A stretch of DNA of 64,000 nt from Sinomonas atrocyanea (GCF_001577305.1 NZ_CP014518.1:2108001-2172000), one strand, 5' to 3'; positions 46,875 through 58,300 are shown, counted from the first letter of the stretch. The notes: a model not told the origin generated them from the sequence alone. Translations and numbers: made by a program.

Positions 46875-47015
46875 GCGGACGTGACTCCTCAATCCCGAGG
46901 AGCCACGTCCGCTGCGTTGAGGAGTCACGTCCGCTGCGTTGAGGAGTCACGTCCGCTGTGTTGAGGAGTCACGTCCGTGGCGTTCAGGAGCCACCTCCGT
47001 CGCGTTGAGGGGTCA
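46875..47015. repeat. 22-bp tandem repeat array A
   Basis: Five direct units with exact 22-bp period begin at 46914, 46936, 46958, 46980 and 47002, each with a GTTGAGGAGTCAC-like core and a TCCGY tail. A further unit at 46897 pairs with an inverted unit at 46875-46890 (16-bp arms, one mismatch), making a hairpin at the left end. The last unit runs into the serB stop codon. The array fills the gap between two convergent genes. Related arrays lie at 58301 and 59367. Confidence 0.9.
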
Positions 47016-47899
47016 CACCCCCGCGAGGTGGCGCACCACGTCGAGGTAGGGGAGGTCGACGGCGGCGTCGGCCTCCGCGCGGACCTTCGGCTTGGCGTTG
47101 AACGCCACCCCGAGGCCGGCAGCGGCGAGCATGTCGAGGTCGTTCGCCCCGTCGCCCACGGCGATGCAGTGCTCGAGGGCGATCCCGTGCTGGGCGGCCC
47201 ACTCGCGGAGCATGCGCTCCTTGACCGCGCGGTCCACGACCTCGCCGAGCACCCGGCCCGTGAGCTTGCCATCGGCCACCTCGAGCTCGTTGGCGCGCCA
47301 GTGGTCCAGTCCCAGGCGCTCGGCGAGCGGGGTGAGGATCTGCTCGAACCCGCCCGAGACCACGCACACGAGGTGGCCGCCGGCGTGGAACGCCTCGATC
47401 AGGTCCTCGGCGCCGAGGGAGAGCACGACGGCGTCGCGCACCTTCGCGATGACGTCCTCCGGAAGGCCCGCGAGGGTCGCGACGCGCGCGTGCAGGCTCT
47501 GCGCGAAGTCGAGCTCGCCGCGCATGGCGGCCTCGGTGACGGCGGTGACCTCCTCGCGCTTGCCCGCGTAGTCCGCGAGGAGCTCGATGACCTCCTGCTG
47601 GATGAGCGTCGAGTCGACATCCATGATGAGCAGCTTCCGCTCGGCCTCGCGGAGCCCGGCCGGGACGAGCGCCCCACCGATCCCGAGCCCCGCCAGCGCG
47701 GCCCGCGCGGCGGGCGCCTGGCCGGCGTCGAGCTTCACCTCCGCGGTGAGCACGGCGTAGCGGCCGTCCCCGTCCCCTCCTGCCGGGCGCTCGAACGGCC
47801 CGACGGCGGCCCCTGCCCCTCGAGGGCGCGGGCGGCCGCGGCCGCGTCGTCGTCGGTGAGCGTGACGGCATGGAGGACTGCGGCGAAGTGTGCTGGCAT
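47013..47899 (-). CDS. serB: Phosphoserine phosphatase SerB, frameshifted near its N terminus
   Basis: Dephosphorylates phosphoserine, the last step of serine synthesis. The HAD domain is complete: DVDSTLIQQEV (nucleophile Asp), VVSGGFEQI, and GDGANDLDM. The N-terminal ACT-like region starts at ATG 47899 (PAHFAAVLHAVTLTDDD), 8 nt after TAGAAT. It falls out of frame with the HAD part at a run of four C (47810-47813): one missing base restores continuity. A sequencing or assembly indel is the simplest reading for such a biosynthetic gene; a real mutation with use of an internal start is the alternative. Confidence 0.85.
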
Positions 47900-47907
47900 A
47901 AGCCCAC

Positions 47908-47913
47908 ATTCTA
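47908..47913 (-). promoter_or_regulatory. -10 element of serB
   Basis: TAGAAT on the minus strand, 8 nt before ATG 47899; supports that start. Confidence 0.45.
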
Positions 47914-47984
47914 CCGAGGGCCGCCGCGGTCCGGCCCCGGTGGGCCCGGGCGGGCGCGGTTCGCCGAGAGCGAAGCATCTGGAC

Positions 47985-47990
47985 TAGTGT
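47985..47990 (+). promoter_or_regulatory. -10 element of the ABC ATPase gene
   Basis: TAGTGT, 8 nt before ATG 47999, so nearly leaderless. Confidence 0.4.
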
Positions 47991-47998
47991 CAGAGGCC

Positions 47999-48838
47999 AT
48001 GAGCAATGTTCTCCAGCTGTCTGGGGTCAGCGTCGTCCGCGGGACGAAGAAGCTGCTGGACGGCATCGACTGGCAGGTGAATGAGGGGGAGCGCTGGGTC
48101 GTCCTGGGCCCGAACGGCGCCGGCAAAACCACGCTCCTGTCGCTGGCGGCGGCGCGCCTGCACCCGAGCAGCGGCCGCGTCGACATCCTCGACGAGACGA
48201 TGGGCAAGGTGGACGTCTTCGAGCTGCGCCCGCGCATCGGCCTGTCTTCCGCGGCCCTGGCCAACCAGATCCCCGAGGGCGAGAAGGTCCTCAACGTCGT
48301 CGTCACCGCGGCATACGGCGTGACCGGGCGGTGGCTCGAGCGCTACGAGAAGGACGACGAGCGCCGCGCCTTCCGCCTCCTGAACGAGTGGGGCATGGGC
48401 CCGCTCCTCGGACGGGTGTTCGCCTCGCTCTCGGAGGGGGAGCGCAAGCGGGTCCAGATCGCTCGCGCGCTCATGACCGACCCCGAGCTGCTCCTGCTCG
48501 ACGAGCCCGGGGCCGGCCTCGACCTCGGTGGCCGCGAGGAGCTCGTGTACAAGCTCTCCGACCTCGCCCAGGACGACGCCGCGCCCGTCGTCGTGCTCGT
48601 CACACACCACCTCGAGGAGGTGCCGCCGGGCTTCACCCACGCGCTCCTGCTGCGCGAGGGCACCGTGGTGGCCGCCGGGCCGATCGCCTCCACGCTCACC
48701 GAGGAGAACCTGAGCGCGACCTTCGGTCTGCCGCTCGACGTGCGCGCCCAGGACGGCCGCTACACGGCCACGGCCAAGGACGGCGCTGCGGCGCAGGGCA
48801 CCGCCACTGCCGGTGCTGCGGCCGCGCCGCGCGCGTGA
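47999..48838 (+). CDS. ABC transporter-type ATPase, unknown partner
   Basis: 279-residue single ABC domain: Walker A GPNGAGKTT, Walker B LLLDEPGAGLD, H-loop THHLEEVPPG. The signature is SLSEGERKR instead of LSGGQ. It resembles stand-alone ABC ATPases of the ModF/YlmA type. The C terminus is a low-complexity Ala/Gly/Thr tail. No ABC permease is adjacent; the following TSUP protein is not an ABC partner. ATG 47999 is favoured because the -10 box lies just before it; a longer in-frame extension upstream has no similarity. Confidence 0.87.
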   Translation: MSNVLQLSGVSVVRGTKKLLDGIDWQVNEGERWVVLGPNGAGKTTLLSLAAARLHPSSGRVDILDETMGKVDVFELRPRIGLSSAALANQIPEGEKVLNVVVTAAYGVTGRWLERYEKDDERRAFRLLNEWGMGPLLGRVFASLSEGERKRVQIARALMTDPELLLLDEPGAGLDLGGREELVYKLSDLAQDDAAPVVVLVTHHLEEVPPGFTHALLLREGTVVAAGPIASTLTEENLSATFGLPLDVRAQDGRYTATAKDGAAAQGTATAGAAAAPRA

Positions 48839-49635
48839 TGGGCTTCTGGGGGGACGTCCTCATCTTCCTCGCGGGCCTGTGGGCCGGCACGATCAACACG
48901 ATCGTCGGCTCCGGCTCGCTCGTGACGTTCCCGGTCCTCGTCGCCCTCGGCTACAGCCCCGTCAACTCGATCATCTCGAACGCGATGGGCCTGGTGGCCG
49001 GGGGCTTCTCGGGCGCCTACGGGTACCGTCGGGAGGCCGTCAGCGCCAAGCGCACGCTCCTGAAGCTCCTGCCGGTCTCGCTCGTGGGCGGACTGCTCGG
49101 CGCGTTCCTGCTCCTGCACCTGCCCGAGAGCGTGTTCGGGTTCGTCGCCCCGGTGCTGATCGTGATCGCGATCCTGCTCGTGATCTTCCAGCCCCGCCTG
49201 TCCGCGTGGGCCAAGGCGCGCCAGGCGCTCGAGCACATCACGCCCGAGCAGGCGGACCTGCAGAAGGTCCCGTTCATCCTGTACCTGCTGGTGTTCCTGA
49301 TCGGCGTGTACGGCGGCTACTTCACGGCCGCGCAGGGCGTGCTGCTCATGGGCGTGCTCGGCATCTTCTTCCACGGCACGCTCCAGCAGTCCAACGCGAT
49401 CAAGGTCGTCCTGAGCCTCGTGGTGAACCTCGTCGCCGCCGTGGCCTACCTCCTGTTCGCGTTCGACCGCATCAACTGGCTCGCGGTGCTGCTCATCGCG
49501 GTCGGCTCGACGCTCGGCGGCTTCCTCGGCGCGGGCATCGGCCGGCGCATGAAGCCCGTGGTGCTGCGGACGGTGATCGTGATCCTCGGCGTCGTGGCGC
49601 TCGTGAACCTGCTCGCCAAGCTCTTCAATGCCTGA
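48838..49635 (+). CDS. TSUP (TauE/SafE) family membrane transporter
   Basis: 265-residue membrane protein with about eight hydrophobic helices. The TauE/SafE pattern is visible in AGTINTIVGSGSLVTFPVL and the second half repeat FLIGVYGGYFTAAQGVLLM. The family exports or imports sulfite, sulfoacetate or related organic anions; the substrate here is unknown. ATG 48838 overlaps the preceding stop by 1 nt (a GTG one codon earlier is possible); its own stop lies inside the next gene. Confidence 0.9.
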   Translation: MGFWGDVLIFLAGLWAGTINTIVGSGSLVTFPVLVALGYSPVNSIISNAMGLVAGGFSGAYGYRREAVSAKRTLLKLLPVSLVGGLLGAFLLLHLPESVFGFVAPVLIVIAILLVIFQPRLSAWAKARQALEHITPEQADLQKVPFILYLLVFLIGVYGGYFTAAQGVLLMGVLGIFFHGTLQQSNAIKVVLSLVVNLVAAVAYLLFAFDRINWLAVLLIAVGSTLGGFLGAGIGRRMKPVVLRTVIVILGVVALVNLLAKLFNA

Positions 49636-50461
49636 CGCCCCAGCGGGGGAGGACCGGCAGATCATCCGCCTGGCCTCGGCCCAGGACCCGCGGATCGCCG
49701 ACTACACGAGCCTGACGGACGTGCGCCTGCGCACCCTGCGCGAGCCTGCCGAGGGCCTCTACATCGCCGAGTCCTCCCGCGTGCTGCGCCGCGCGCTCGC
49801 GGCCGGGCACCGGCCGCGCTCCTTCTTCCTGGCCGAGAAGTGGCTCGACGGCCTCGCCGACGTGCTGGCCGCCTACCCGGACGTTCCCGCGTACGTGGGA
49901 ACGCCGGCGCTGCTCGAGGAGATCACCGGCTTCCACCTGCACCGCGGCGCGATGGCCGCGATGCACCGGCCAGCCCCCGTGCCGGTCGACGAGCTCCTCG
50001 CCGGCGCCCGCCGGGTCGCCGTCCTCGAGGACATCGTTGACCACACCAACGTCGGCGCGATCTTCCGCTCCGCCGCCGCGCTCGGCATCGACGCCGTCCT
50101 CGTCACCCCGCGCTGCGGCGACCCCCTGTACCGCCGCAGCATCCGGGTGAGCATGGGCACCGTCTTCCAAGTCCCGTGGGCCAGGCTGGACTCCTGGCCC
50201 GGCGGCATCGGGGAGCTCAGGCGGCTCGGCTTCACCGTCGCCGCCCTCGAGCTCGCCGAGGACGCGGTCGACGTCGACGAGCTCGCCGCCCGCCGCATCG
50301 ACCGGCTCGCGCTCGTGCTCGGGACCGAGGGCGCGGGGATCGCCCCCGAGACGCTCGAGGCCGCCGACCTAGCCGTGAAGATCCCCATGCGGCCCGGCGT
50401 GGACTCGCTCAACGTGGCGGCCGCGAGCGCCGTGGCGTTCTGGGAGCTGAGAGCCCGCTGA
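49628..50461 (+). CDS. TrmH/SpoU family RNA 2'-O-methyltransferase
   Basis: Methylates ribose of rRNA or tRNA using S-adenosylmethionine with a knotted fold. The 277-residue protein has an N-terminal substrate-binding region and the SPOUT motifs HTNVGAIFRSAAALGIDAV, LVLGTEGAGI and IPMRPGVDSLNVAAASAVAF. ATG 49628 overlaps the TSUP gene by 8 nt. The precise target cannot be told by sequence. Confidence 0.92.
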   Translation: MPDAPAGEDRQIIRLASAQDPRIADYTSLTDVRLRTLREPAEGLYIAESSRVLRRALAAGHRPRSFFLAEKWLDGLADVLAAYPDVPAYVGTPALLEEITGFHLHRGAMAAMHRPAPVPVDELLAGARRVAVLEDIVDHTNVGAIFRSAAALGIDAVLVTPRCGDPLYRRSIRVSMGTVFQVPWARLDSWPGGIGELRRLGFTVAALELAEDAVDVDELAARRIDRLALVLGTEGAGIAPETLEAADLAVKIPMRPGVDSLNVAAASAVAFWELRAR

Positions 50462-50481
50462 GCTGGTAACATTGACTGCTG

Positions 50482-50500
50482 GCCCTCCAACCGGGAGGGC
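50482..50500 (+). other. Hairpin in the rpmE2 leader
   Basis: 7-bp stem GCCCTCC/GGAGGGC with a 5-nt loop, 51 nt before rpmE2 and 20 nt after the methyltransferase stop. It may end the upstream transcript or structure the rpmE2 leader; TAACAT at 50466-50471 could be a -10 box. Confidence 0.4.
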
Positions 50501-50551
50501 GTTCACACCTGGCCTCTGGCAAAATCCAGGGGCGCTAGCAAAGGGCCCATT

Positions 50552-50809
50552 GTGAAGTCTGATATCCACCCGTCGTACGAGTTCGTCGTCTTCAACGACC
50601 TCGCCTCCGGCAAGAAGTTCCTCACCCGCTCCACGGTCTCCTCGGACAAGACGATCGAGTGGGAGGACGGCAACACCTACCCCGTCATCGACGTCGAGGT
50701 CTCCTCCGAGTCGCACCCGTTCTACACGGGCAAGCAGCGCATCATGGACTCGGCCGGCCGCGTCGAGCGCTTCAACGCGCGCTTCAAGAACTTCGGCAAG
50801 AAGGCCTGA
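50552..50809 (+). CDS. rpmE2: 50S ribosomal protein L31, type B
   Basis: Ribosomal protein L31 of the zinc-independent form. The 85-residue sequence begins MKSDIHPSYEFVVFND, lacks the CxxC zinc motif of type A L31, and ends with RFNARFKNFGKKA. In several bacteria this paralogue replaces the zinc form under zinc limitation through Zur, but no Zur palindrome is evident upstream. GTG 50552 has only a weak AAAGGG before it. A strong terminator follows. Confidence 0.95.
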   Translation: MKSDIHPSYEFVVFNDLASGKKFLTRSTVSSDKTIEWEDGNTYPVIDVEVSSESHPFYTGKQRIMDSAGRVERFNARFKNFGKKA

Positions 50810-50846
50810 CCCGACTGGTTCACCAGCCGCAGGCCACTGCCACGAC

Positions 50847-50876
50847 GAAGGCGCCGTCCCTCGGGACGGCGCCTTC
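50847..50876 (+). terminator. Terminator after rpmE2
   Basis: Perfect 14-bp stem (50847-50860 with 50863-50876) and 2-nt centre. Confidence 0.75.
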
Positions 50877-50931
50877 GCCGTGTCCGGGCCCCTCTCGGGC
50901 TGTTCCAGGACGGGCCCTCGCAGAACGGGTC

Positions 50932-50937
50932 TACGCT
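50932..50937 (+). promoter_or_regulatory. -10 element of the lipoate ligase gene (leaderless)
   Basis: TACGCT, then 6 nt, then GTG 50944. Confidence 0.5.
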
Positions 50938-50943
50938 GGAGCC

Positions 50944-52002
50944 GTGACGGACTATCACGGTGAATTCAAGGTTCCGGGCGGCAAGCTCGTGGTCGCCGAC
51001 CTCGCGGTCGACGGCGACGTCATCACGTGGGCGAGCATCAATGGGGACTTCTTCCTCGAGCCGGACGAGGCCCTCGCGGACATCAACGAGGCCCTCCTCG
51101 GCCTGTCCACGCACGCACCCAACACGGCCATCAGCGAAGCCGTCGCCGAGGCCGTGGGCCCCTCGGCCGTGATGTTCGGGTTCGACCCCGATTCCGTGGC
51201 CGTGGCGGTCCGCCGCGCCCTCGGGCACGCGACCACCTGGGCCGACCACGACTGGGAGGTCATCCCGCCGAGCACCTTGTCGATCACCGAGAACGTCGCC
51301 CTGGACGAGGTCCTCACCCGGGAGGTCGGGGAGGGCCGGCGCAACCCGACCCTGCGCCTGTGGGACTGGGACGAACGCTCCGTGGTGATCGGGACCTTCC
51401 AGTCCTACCGCAATGAGGTGGACCCGGACGGGGTCGAGAAGCACGGCGTGACGGTGGTGCGCCGGATCTCCGGCGGCGGTGCCATGTTCATGGAGGCCGG
51501 CAACTGCGTCACGTACTCCCTCTACCTGCCGACCTCGCTCGTGGACGGGCTCTCCTTCGCCGAGTCCTACCCGTTCCTCGATGCCTGGGTCATGGAGGCC
51601 CTCGCGAAGGTGGGCGTCTCGGCCTTCTACAAGCCGCTCAATGACATCGCCACGGACGCCGGCAAGATCGGCGGCGCCGCCCAGAAGCGGCTCGGCAACG
51701 GCGCGATGCTCCACCACGTGACCATGAGCTACGACATCGACGCGGCCAAGATGACCGAGGTCCTGCGCATCGGGCGGGAGAAGATCTCGGACAAGGGCAT
51801 CGCGAGCGCACAGAAGAGGGTCGACCCGCTCAAGCGGCAGACGGGCATGGAGCGCGCGGACATCTTCGAGGCGATGATGGGCACCTTCGAGTCCCGCTAC
51901 GGCGCCCGCCGCGTGGCCCTGTCCGAGGAGTCGCTCGCGGACGCCCGGGCCCTCGCCGAGCGCAAGTTCGCCACGCACGCCTGGCTGCACCGCATCCCGT
52001 AG
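50944..52002 (+). CDS. Lipoate-protein ligase with N-terminal accessory domain
   Basis: Attaches lipoate to E2/GcvH proteins. In the 352-residue protein the first ~90 residues (FKVPGGKLVVADLAVDG, INGDFFLEP) look like the accessory domain usually found at the C terminus of LplA. Residues from about 100 form the biotin/lipoate transferase catalytic domain: RRISGGGAMFMEAGNCVTYSL and the lysine motif DAGKIGGAAQKR. The order is thus reversed relative to E. coli LplA. GTG 50944 is set by the -10 box. Confidence 0.88.
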   Translation: MTDYHGEFKVPGGKLVVADLAVDGDVITWASINGDFFLEPDEALADINEALLGLSTHAPNTAISEAVAEAVGPSAVMFGFDPDSVAVAVRRALGHATTWADHDWEVIPPSTLSITENVALDEVLTREVGEGRRNPTLRLWDWDERSVVIGTFQSYRNEVDPDGVEKHGVTVVRRISGGGAMFMEAGNCVTYSLYLPTSLVDGLSFAESYPFLDAWVMEALAKVGVSAFYKPLNDIATDAGKIGGAAQKRLGNGAMLHHVTMSYDIDAAKMTEVLRIGREKISDKGIASAQKRVDPLKRQTGMERADIFEAMMGTFESRYGARRVALSEESLADARALAERKFATHAWLHRIP

Positions 52003-52039
52003 GCGCCCCCCGTCGTCTCACCCGCACGGGTGGGCGGGC

Positions 52040-52067
52040 GCACGACGGCGAGTGGTCGCCGTCGTGC
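52040..52067. terminator. Bidirectional terminator between lipoate ligase gene and pepN
   Basis: Perfect 12-bp stem with GTGG loop; arms begin GCACGACGGCG, as at 27465. Confidence 0.75.
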
Positions 52068-52106
52068 ACGCGGCCGGCAGAGCCGGCTATCCCGGTGCTG
52101 GGCCAG

Positions 52107-54755
<2,649 letters not shown>

Positions 54756-54870
54756 TCAACCACGCTCCGACAGGCCCGGAAGGGGCGTGCGAGCCCGGGC
54801 GGCCGGGCGGACACGCCCCGTCCCGGGGCCCGATATGCGCCGGAGCCGGATTGGTGAAAAGCTGTCCCCT

Positions 54871-56430
54871 ATGTCGGATCTCTTCGAGGACTACTCCGTC
54901 GCCGCCGAACGTACCGGCGCGTACGACGAGATGTTCGCCCCCCGCCAGACGGCGCGGCCCAGCTACGGCCATCTCGCGCAGGCGCTCGCCGGACTCGACC
55001 TCACCGACGTGACCTCCCGGGCCGATTCGATGGCCCGCACCTTCCTCGACAAGGGCGTCACATTCGACTACGCGGGGGAGGAGCGGCCGTTCCCGCTCGA
55101 CCTGGTCCCGCGCATCATCTCCGCCGGAGACTGGGACGTCCTCGAGCGGGGCGTGGCCCAGCGGGTCCGGGCGCTCGAGGCCTTCCTCAACGACGTGTAC
55201 TCGAAGATGGCCGTGGTCGCGGACGGCGTCGTCCCGCGGCGGCTGATCACCACGAGCAAGCACTTCCACCGCCAGGTGCACGGCTTCGAGCCGGCCGGCG
55301 GCGTCCGGGTGCACATCTCGGGCATCGACATCGTGCGCGACGCCGCCGGCACCTTCCGCGTCCTCGAGGACAACGTCCGCGTCCCCTCGGGCGTGAGCTA
55401 CGTCCTCGAGAACCGCCGCGCCATGGCCAAGGGCCTGCCGGAGGCTTTCAGCCAGCAGCCCATCCGCCCGGTGGAGGAGTACCCGCGCCGGCTCCTCTCG
55501 ACCCTGCGCAAGACCGCCCCCGCCGGCGTGGACGAGCCGACCGTGGTGGTCCTGACCCCCGGCGTGTACAACTCGGCGTACTTCGAGCACACCCTGCTCG
55601 CGGGCCTCATGGGCGTGGAGCTGGTGGAGGGCCGCGACCTGATCTGCCGCGGGAACCGCGTGTACATGCGCACCACGGCGGGCGAGCAGCGCGTAGACGT
55701 GATCTACAAGCGCATCGACGACGACTTCCTCGACCCGCTGCAGTTCCGCTCGGACTCGATGCTCGGCTGCCCGGGCCTCGTGAACGCGGCGCGCGCCGGC
55801 GGCGTGACGATCGCGAACGCGGTGGGCAACGGCGTCGCGGACGACAAACTCGTCTACTCCTACGTCCCGGACCTCATCCGCTACTACCTCGGCGAGGAGC
55901 CGATCGTGGCCAACGTGGACACGTACCGGCTCGAGGAGGACGACGCGCGCGAGGAGGTGCTCGACCGGCTCGATGAGCTCGTCGTCAAGCCCGTGGACGG
56001 CTCGGGCGGCAAGGGCCTCGTCATCGGCCCGAGTGCCACGCGTGAGGAGCTGGACACGCTCCGCAAGCGGGTCCTCGCGGACCCCCGTGGGTGGATCGCC
56101 CAGCCTGTCCTGCAGCTCTCGACCGTGCCGACGCTCTCCGGCGACCGCTTCGGCCCGCGCCACGTGGACCTGCGCCCGTTCGCGCTCAACGACGGCGACG
56201 ACGTCTGGGTGCTCCCCGGCGGCCTCACCCGGGTGGCGCTCAAGGAGGGCTCCCTCATCGTCAACTCGAGCCAGGGCGGCGGCTCGAAGGACACGTGGGT
56301 CCTGGCCCAGTCCCCGGACGTTCCCGTGGAGGCGGAGCCGCGCCACTCGATCAGCATCCGGGAGCGCACGAGCGTGTGGCCGGTCGAGAGCAACTGGCGC
56401 GACCGCCAGGCCGAGCAGCAGCAGCAGTGA
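54871..56430 (+). CDS. Circularly permuted ATP-grasp protein
   Basis: Predicted ATP-dependent peptide or amide ligase (circularly permuted type-2 ATP-grasp). The 519-residue protein contains TPGVYNSAYFEHTLLAGLMGVELVEG-type core (about residues 230-255), YSYVPDLIRYYLGEEP, and VVKPVDGSGGKGLVIG, the glycine-rich ATP loop. It ends in a short Gln run. It is first of three genes with an alpha-E protein and a transglutaminase-like protein, a conserved trio proposed in comparative genomics to make or attach an unknown peptide. ATG 54871 opens SDLFEDYSVAAERTGAYDEM. Confidence 0.9.
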   Translation: MSDLFEDYSVAAERTGAYDEMFAPRQTARPSYGHLAQALAGLDLTDVTSRADSMARTFLDKGVTFDYAGEERPFPLDLVPRIISAGDWDVLERGVAQRVRALEAFLNDVYSKMAVVADGVVPRRLITTSKHFHRQVHGFEPAGGVRVHISGIDIVRDAAGTFRVLEDNVRVPSGVSYVLENRRAMAKGLPEAFSQQPIRPVEEYPRRLLSTLRKTAPAGVDEPTVVVLTPGVYNSAYFEHTLLAGLMGVELVEGRDLICRGNRVYMRTTAGEQRVDVIYKRIDDDFLDPLQFRSDSMLGCPGLVNAARAGGVTIANAVGNGVADDKLVYSYVPDLIRYYLGEEPIVANVDTYRLEEDDAREEVLDRLDELVVKPVDGSGGKGLVIGPSATREELDTLRKRVLADPRGWIAQPVLQLSTVPTLSGDRFGPRHVDLRPFALNDGDDVWVLPGGLTRVALKEGSLIVNSSQGGGSKDTWVLAQSPDVPVEAEPRHSISIRERTSVWPVESNWRDRQAEQQQQ

Positions 56431-56502
56431 CCACCCGCCGTCGTACGGCTGGCCCCGCCCGCCAGACCCCCGCCCGCACCACGACCCCTCGAGGAGGACG
56501 AC

Positions 56503-57429
56503 GTGCTCAGCCGCATCGCTGAATCCCTGTTCTGGATCGGCCGCTATGTCGAGCGCGCGGACGGCACCGCGCGCATCCTGGACGTGCACCTCGAAAGGCT
56601 CAACCACCTGCCCGCCGCGGACCAGCGCAGCGTCGCCCAGGAACTCCTCGGCGTCATGGGATCGCGGGCCGACGCGGACGAGTTCGGGCTCACCGAGCTG
56701 CTCCAGTCGCTCGCCTTCGACCGCACGAACGCCACGAGCATCGCCGGCTCGCTCGCCGCGGCGCGCGAGAACGCCCGGCGCGCCCGGGAGACCGTGTCCT
56801 CGAGCCTGTGGGAGTGCCTCAACACCACGTACTACGGGCTCAGCCAGCACCGCAAGGACGTGGTGGGCACCTACCGCTTCTGCAACTGGGTGCTCGAGCG
56901 CACCGCCATGGTCCGCGGCCTCGCGGACACCACCATGAGCCACGACGAGGGCTGGCTGTTCCTCGTGCTCGGCCGCTCGCTCGAGCGGGCGGACATGACC
57001 GCGCGGATGCTCTCCACGCGCGAGGTGCACACCGCGGGGATGTCCTGGGTCAACATGCTCCGCTGCGCGGGCGCCTACGAGTCGTTCCTGCGCACCCGCC
57101 GCACGGCGTTCGACGAGGGCCACGCCGCCGAGTTCCTCCTCATGGACCGGCTGTTCCCGCGCTCGATCGTGTACGCCCTGCGCGACGCGGACGATGCGCT
57201 CGCGAAGCTCGACCCGTCGGACACCCGCGTGGGGTTCATCAACGACGCCCGGCGGATCGTCGGCCAGGCGCGGACGTTCCTCGAGTTCCACCGCACGGAC
57301 GACCTGATGGTGGAGCTCCCCGAGCACATGGAGCGCGTCCAGAAGGCCGTCGCCCAGACATCTGACGCGGTCTCGCGCAAGTACTTCAACAGGGCCGACG
57401 AGCAGGCCTGGGTGGGAGAGGTTTCATGA
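56503..57429 (+). CDS. Alpha-E domain protein
   Basis: 308-residue all-helical protein of the alpha-E family (formerly DUF403), starting LSRIAESLFWIGRYVERADGTAR, the family signature, with MTARMLSTREVH later. Biochemical role unknown; it nearly always accompanies the circularly permuted ATP-grasp protein and may act with it. GTG 56503 has GAGGAGGA 5 nt upstream. The stop overlaps the next ATG by 4 nt. Confidence 0.92.
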   Translation: MLSRIAESLFWIGRYVERADGTARILDVHLERLNHLPAADQRSVAQELLGVMGSRADADEFGLTELLQSLAFDRTNATSIAGSLAAARENARRARETVSSSLWECLNTTYYGLSQHRKDVVGTYRFCNWVLERTAMVRGLADTTMSHDEGWLFLVLGRSLERADMTARMLSTREVHTAGMSWVNMLRCAGAYESFLRTRRTAFDEGHAAEFLLMDRLFPRSIVYALRDADDALAKLDPSDTRVGFINDARRIVGQARTFLEFHRTDDLMVELPEHMERVQKAVAQTSDAVSRKYFNRADEQAWVGEVS

Positions 57430-58277
57430 CCAGGCTGAGGATCCTGCACCACACGGCATACCGGTACAACCGGCGCGTGACCCTCTCGTACAACGAGGCG
57501 CGCATGACGCCGCTGACCGAGCCCCAGCAGGTGGTGCTCGAGTCGCAGGTCCGCGTCACTCCCACGCAGGCCGCGGTGAGCTCGTACAAGGACTACTGGG
57601 GCACCCGCGTGACGGCGTTCGACATGCAGATCCCGCACGAGTTCCTCGAGGTCGTCTCCTCGACCACGGTCGAGGTGCACCGGGTCGAGCGCGTGCCGGC
57701 CGAGGGGGACATCGTCTCGTGGGAGCGCCTGCGCAGCCCCGAGCTCGAGGACCAGTTCAGCGACTGGCTGCCGCAGTCGCGCCTGTCGGGACCGGGGAGC
57801 GAGGTGCTCGGGACCCTTCCCGGCGTCGTGGAGGGCCTCGACCCGCACCGCGCCGCCCATGCCGTGTTCGAGTGGCTGCGGGGCGAGATGCGCTACAGGC
57901 CCGGGTCGACGGCGGTGACGACGGATGCCGAGCAGGCCTGGAACCAGCGTGAGGGGGTCTGCCAGGACCTCGCGCACCTCGCGATCGGCTCGCTGCGCAG
58001 CCTCGGCATCCCGGCGCGGTACATCTCCGGCTACCTGCACCCGCGCTCGAGCGCGGACATCGGCGAGGTCGTCGCCGGCCAGTCCCACGCGTGGCTCGAG
58101 TGGTGGGACGGCGAGTGGCGGTCGTGGGACCCCACCAACCACAAGCCGGCAGGCGACTTCCACGTGACCGTGGCCCGCGGCCGCGACTACCGGGACGTGC
58201 CCCCGCTGAAGGGGATCCTCTCGGGCGGCGGCGGTTCCCACCTCGACGTCGGCGTGGAGATCACGCGCCTCGCCTGA
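57426..58277 (+). CDS. Transglutaminase-like cysteine peptidase/ligase
   Basis: 283-residue protein with an N-terminal beta-rich domain (LRILHHTAYRY, the bacterial transglutaminase N-domain) and a transglutaminase-like core with the triad Cys179 (GVCQDLAHL), His221 (QSHAWLEWW) and Asp235 (WDPTN). It could cleave or exchange the amide bond formed by the upstream ATP-grasp protein. ATG 57426 overlaps the alpha-E stop (ATGA). Third gene of the operon; repeat array B begins 23 nt after the stop. Confidence 0.93.
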   Translation: MTRLRILHHTAYRYNRRVTLSYNEARMTPLTEPQQVVLESQVRVTPTQAAVSSYKDYWGTRVTAFDMQIPHEFLEVVSSTTVEVHRVERVPAEGDIVSWERLRSPELEDQFSDWLPQSRLSGPGSEVLGTLPGVVEGLDPHRAAHAVFEWLRGEMRYRPGSTAVTTDAEQAWNQREGVCQDLAHLAIGSLRSLGIPARYISGYLHPRSSADIGEVVAGQSHAWLEWWDGEWRSWDPTNHKPAGDFHVTVARGRDYRDVPPLKGILSGGGGSHLDVGVEITRLA

Positions 58278-58300
58278 CGCCCTTACCACCCGGCCCCCAT

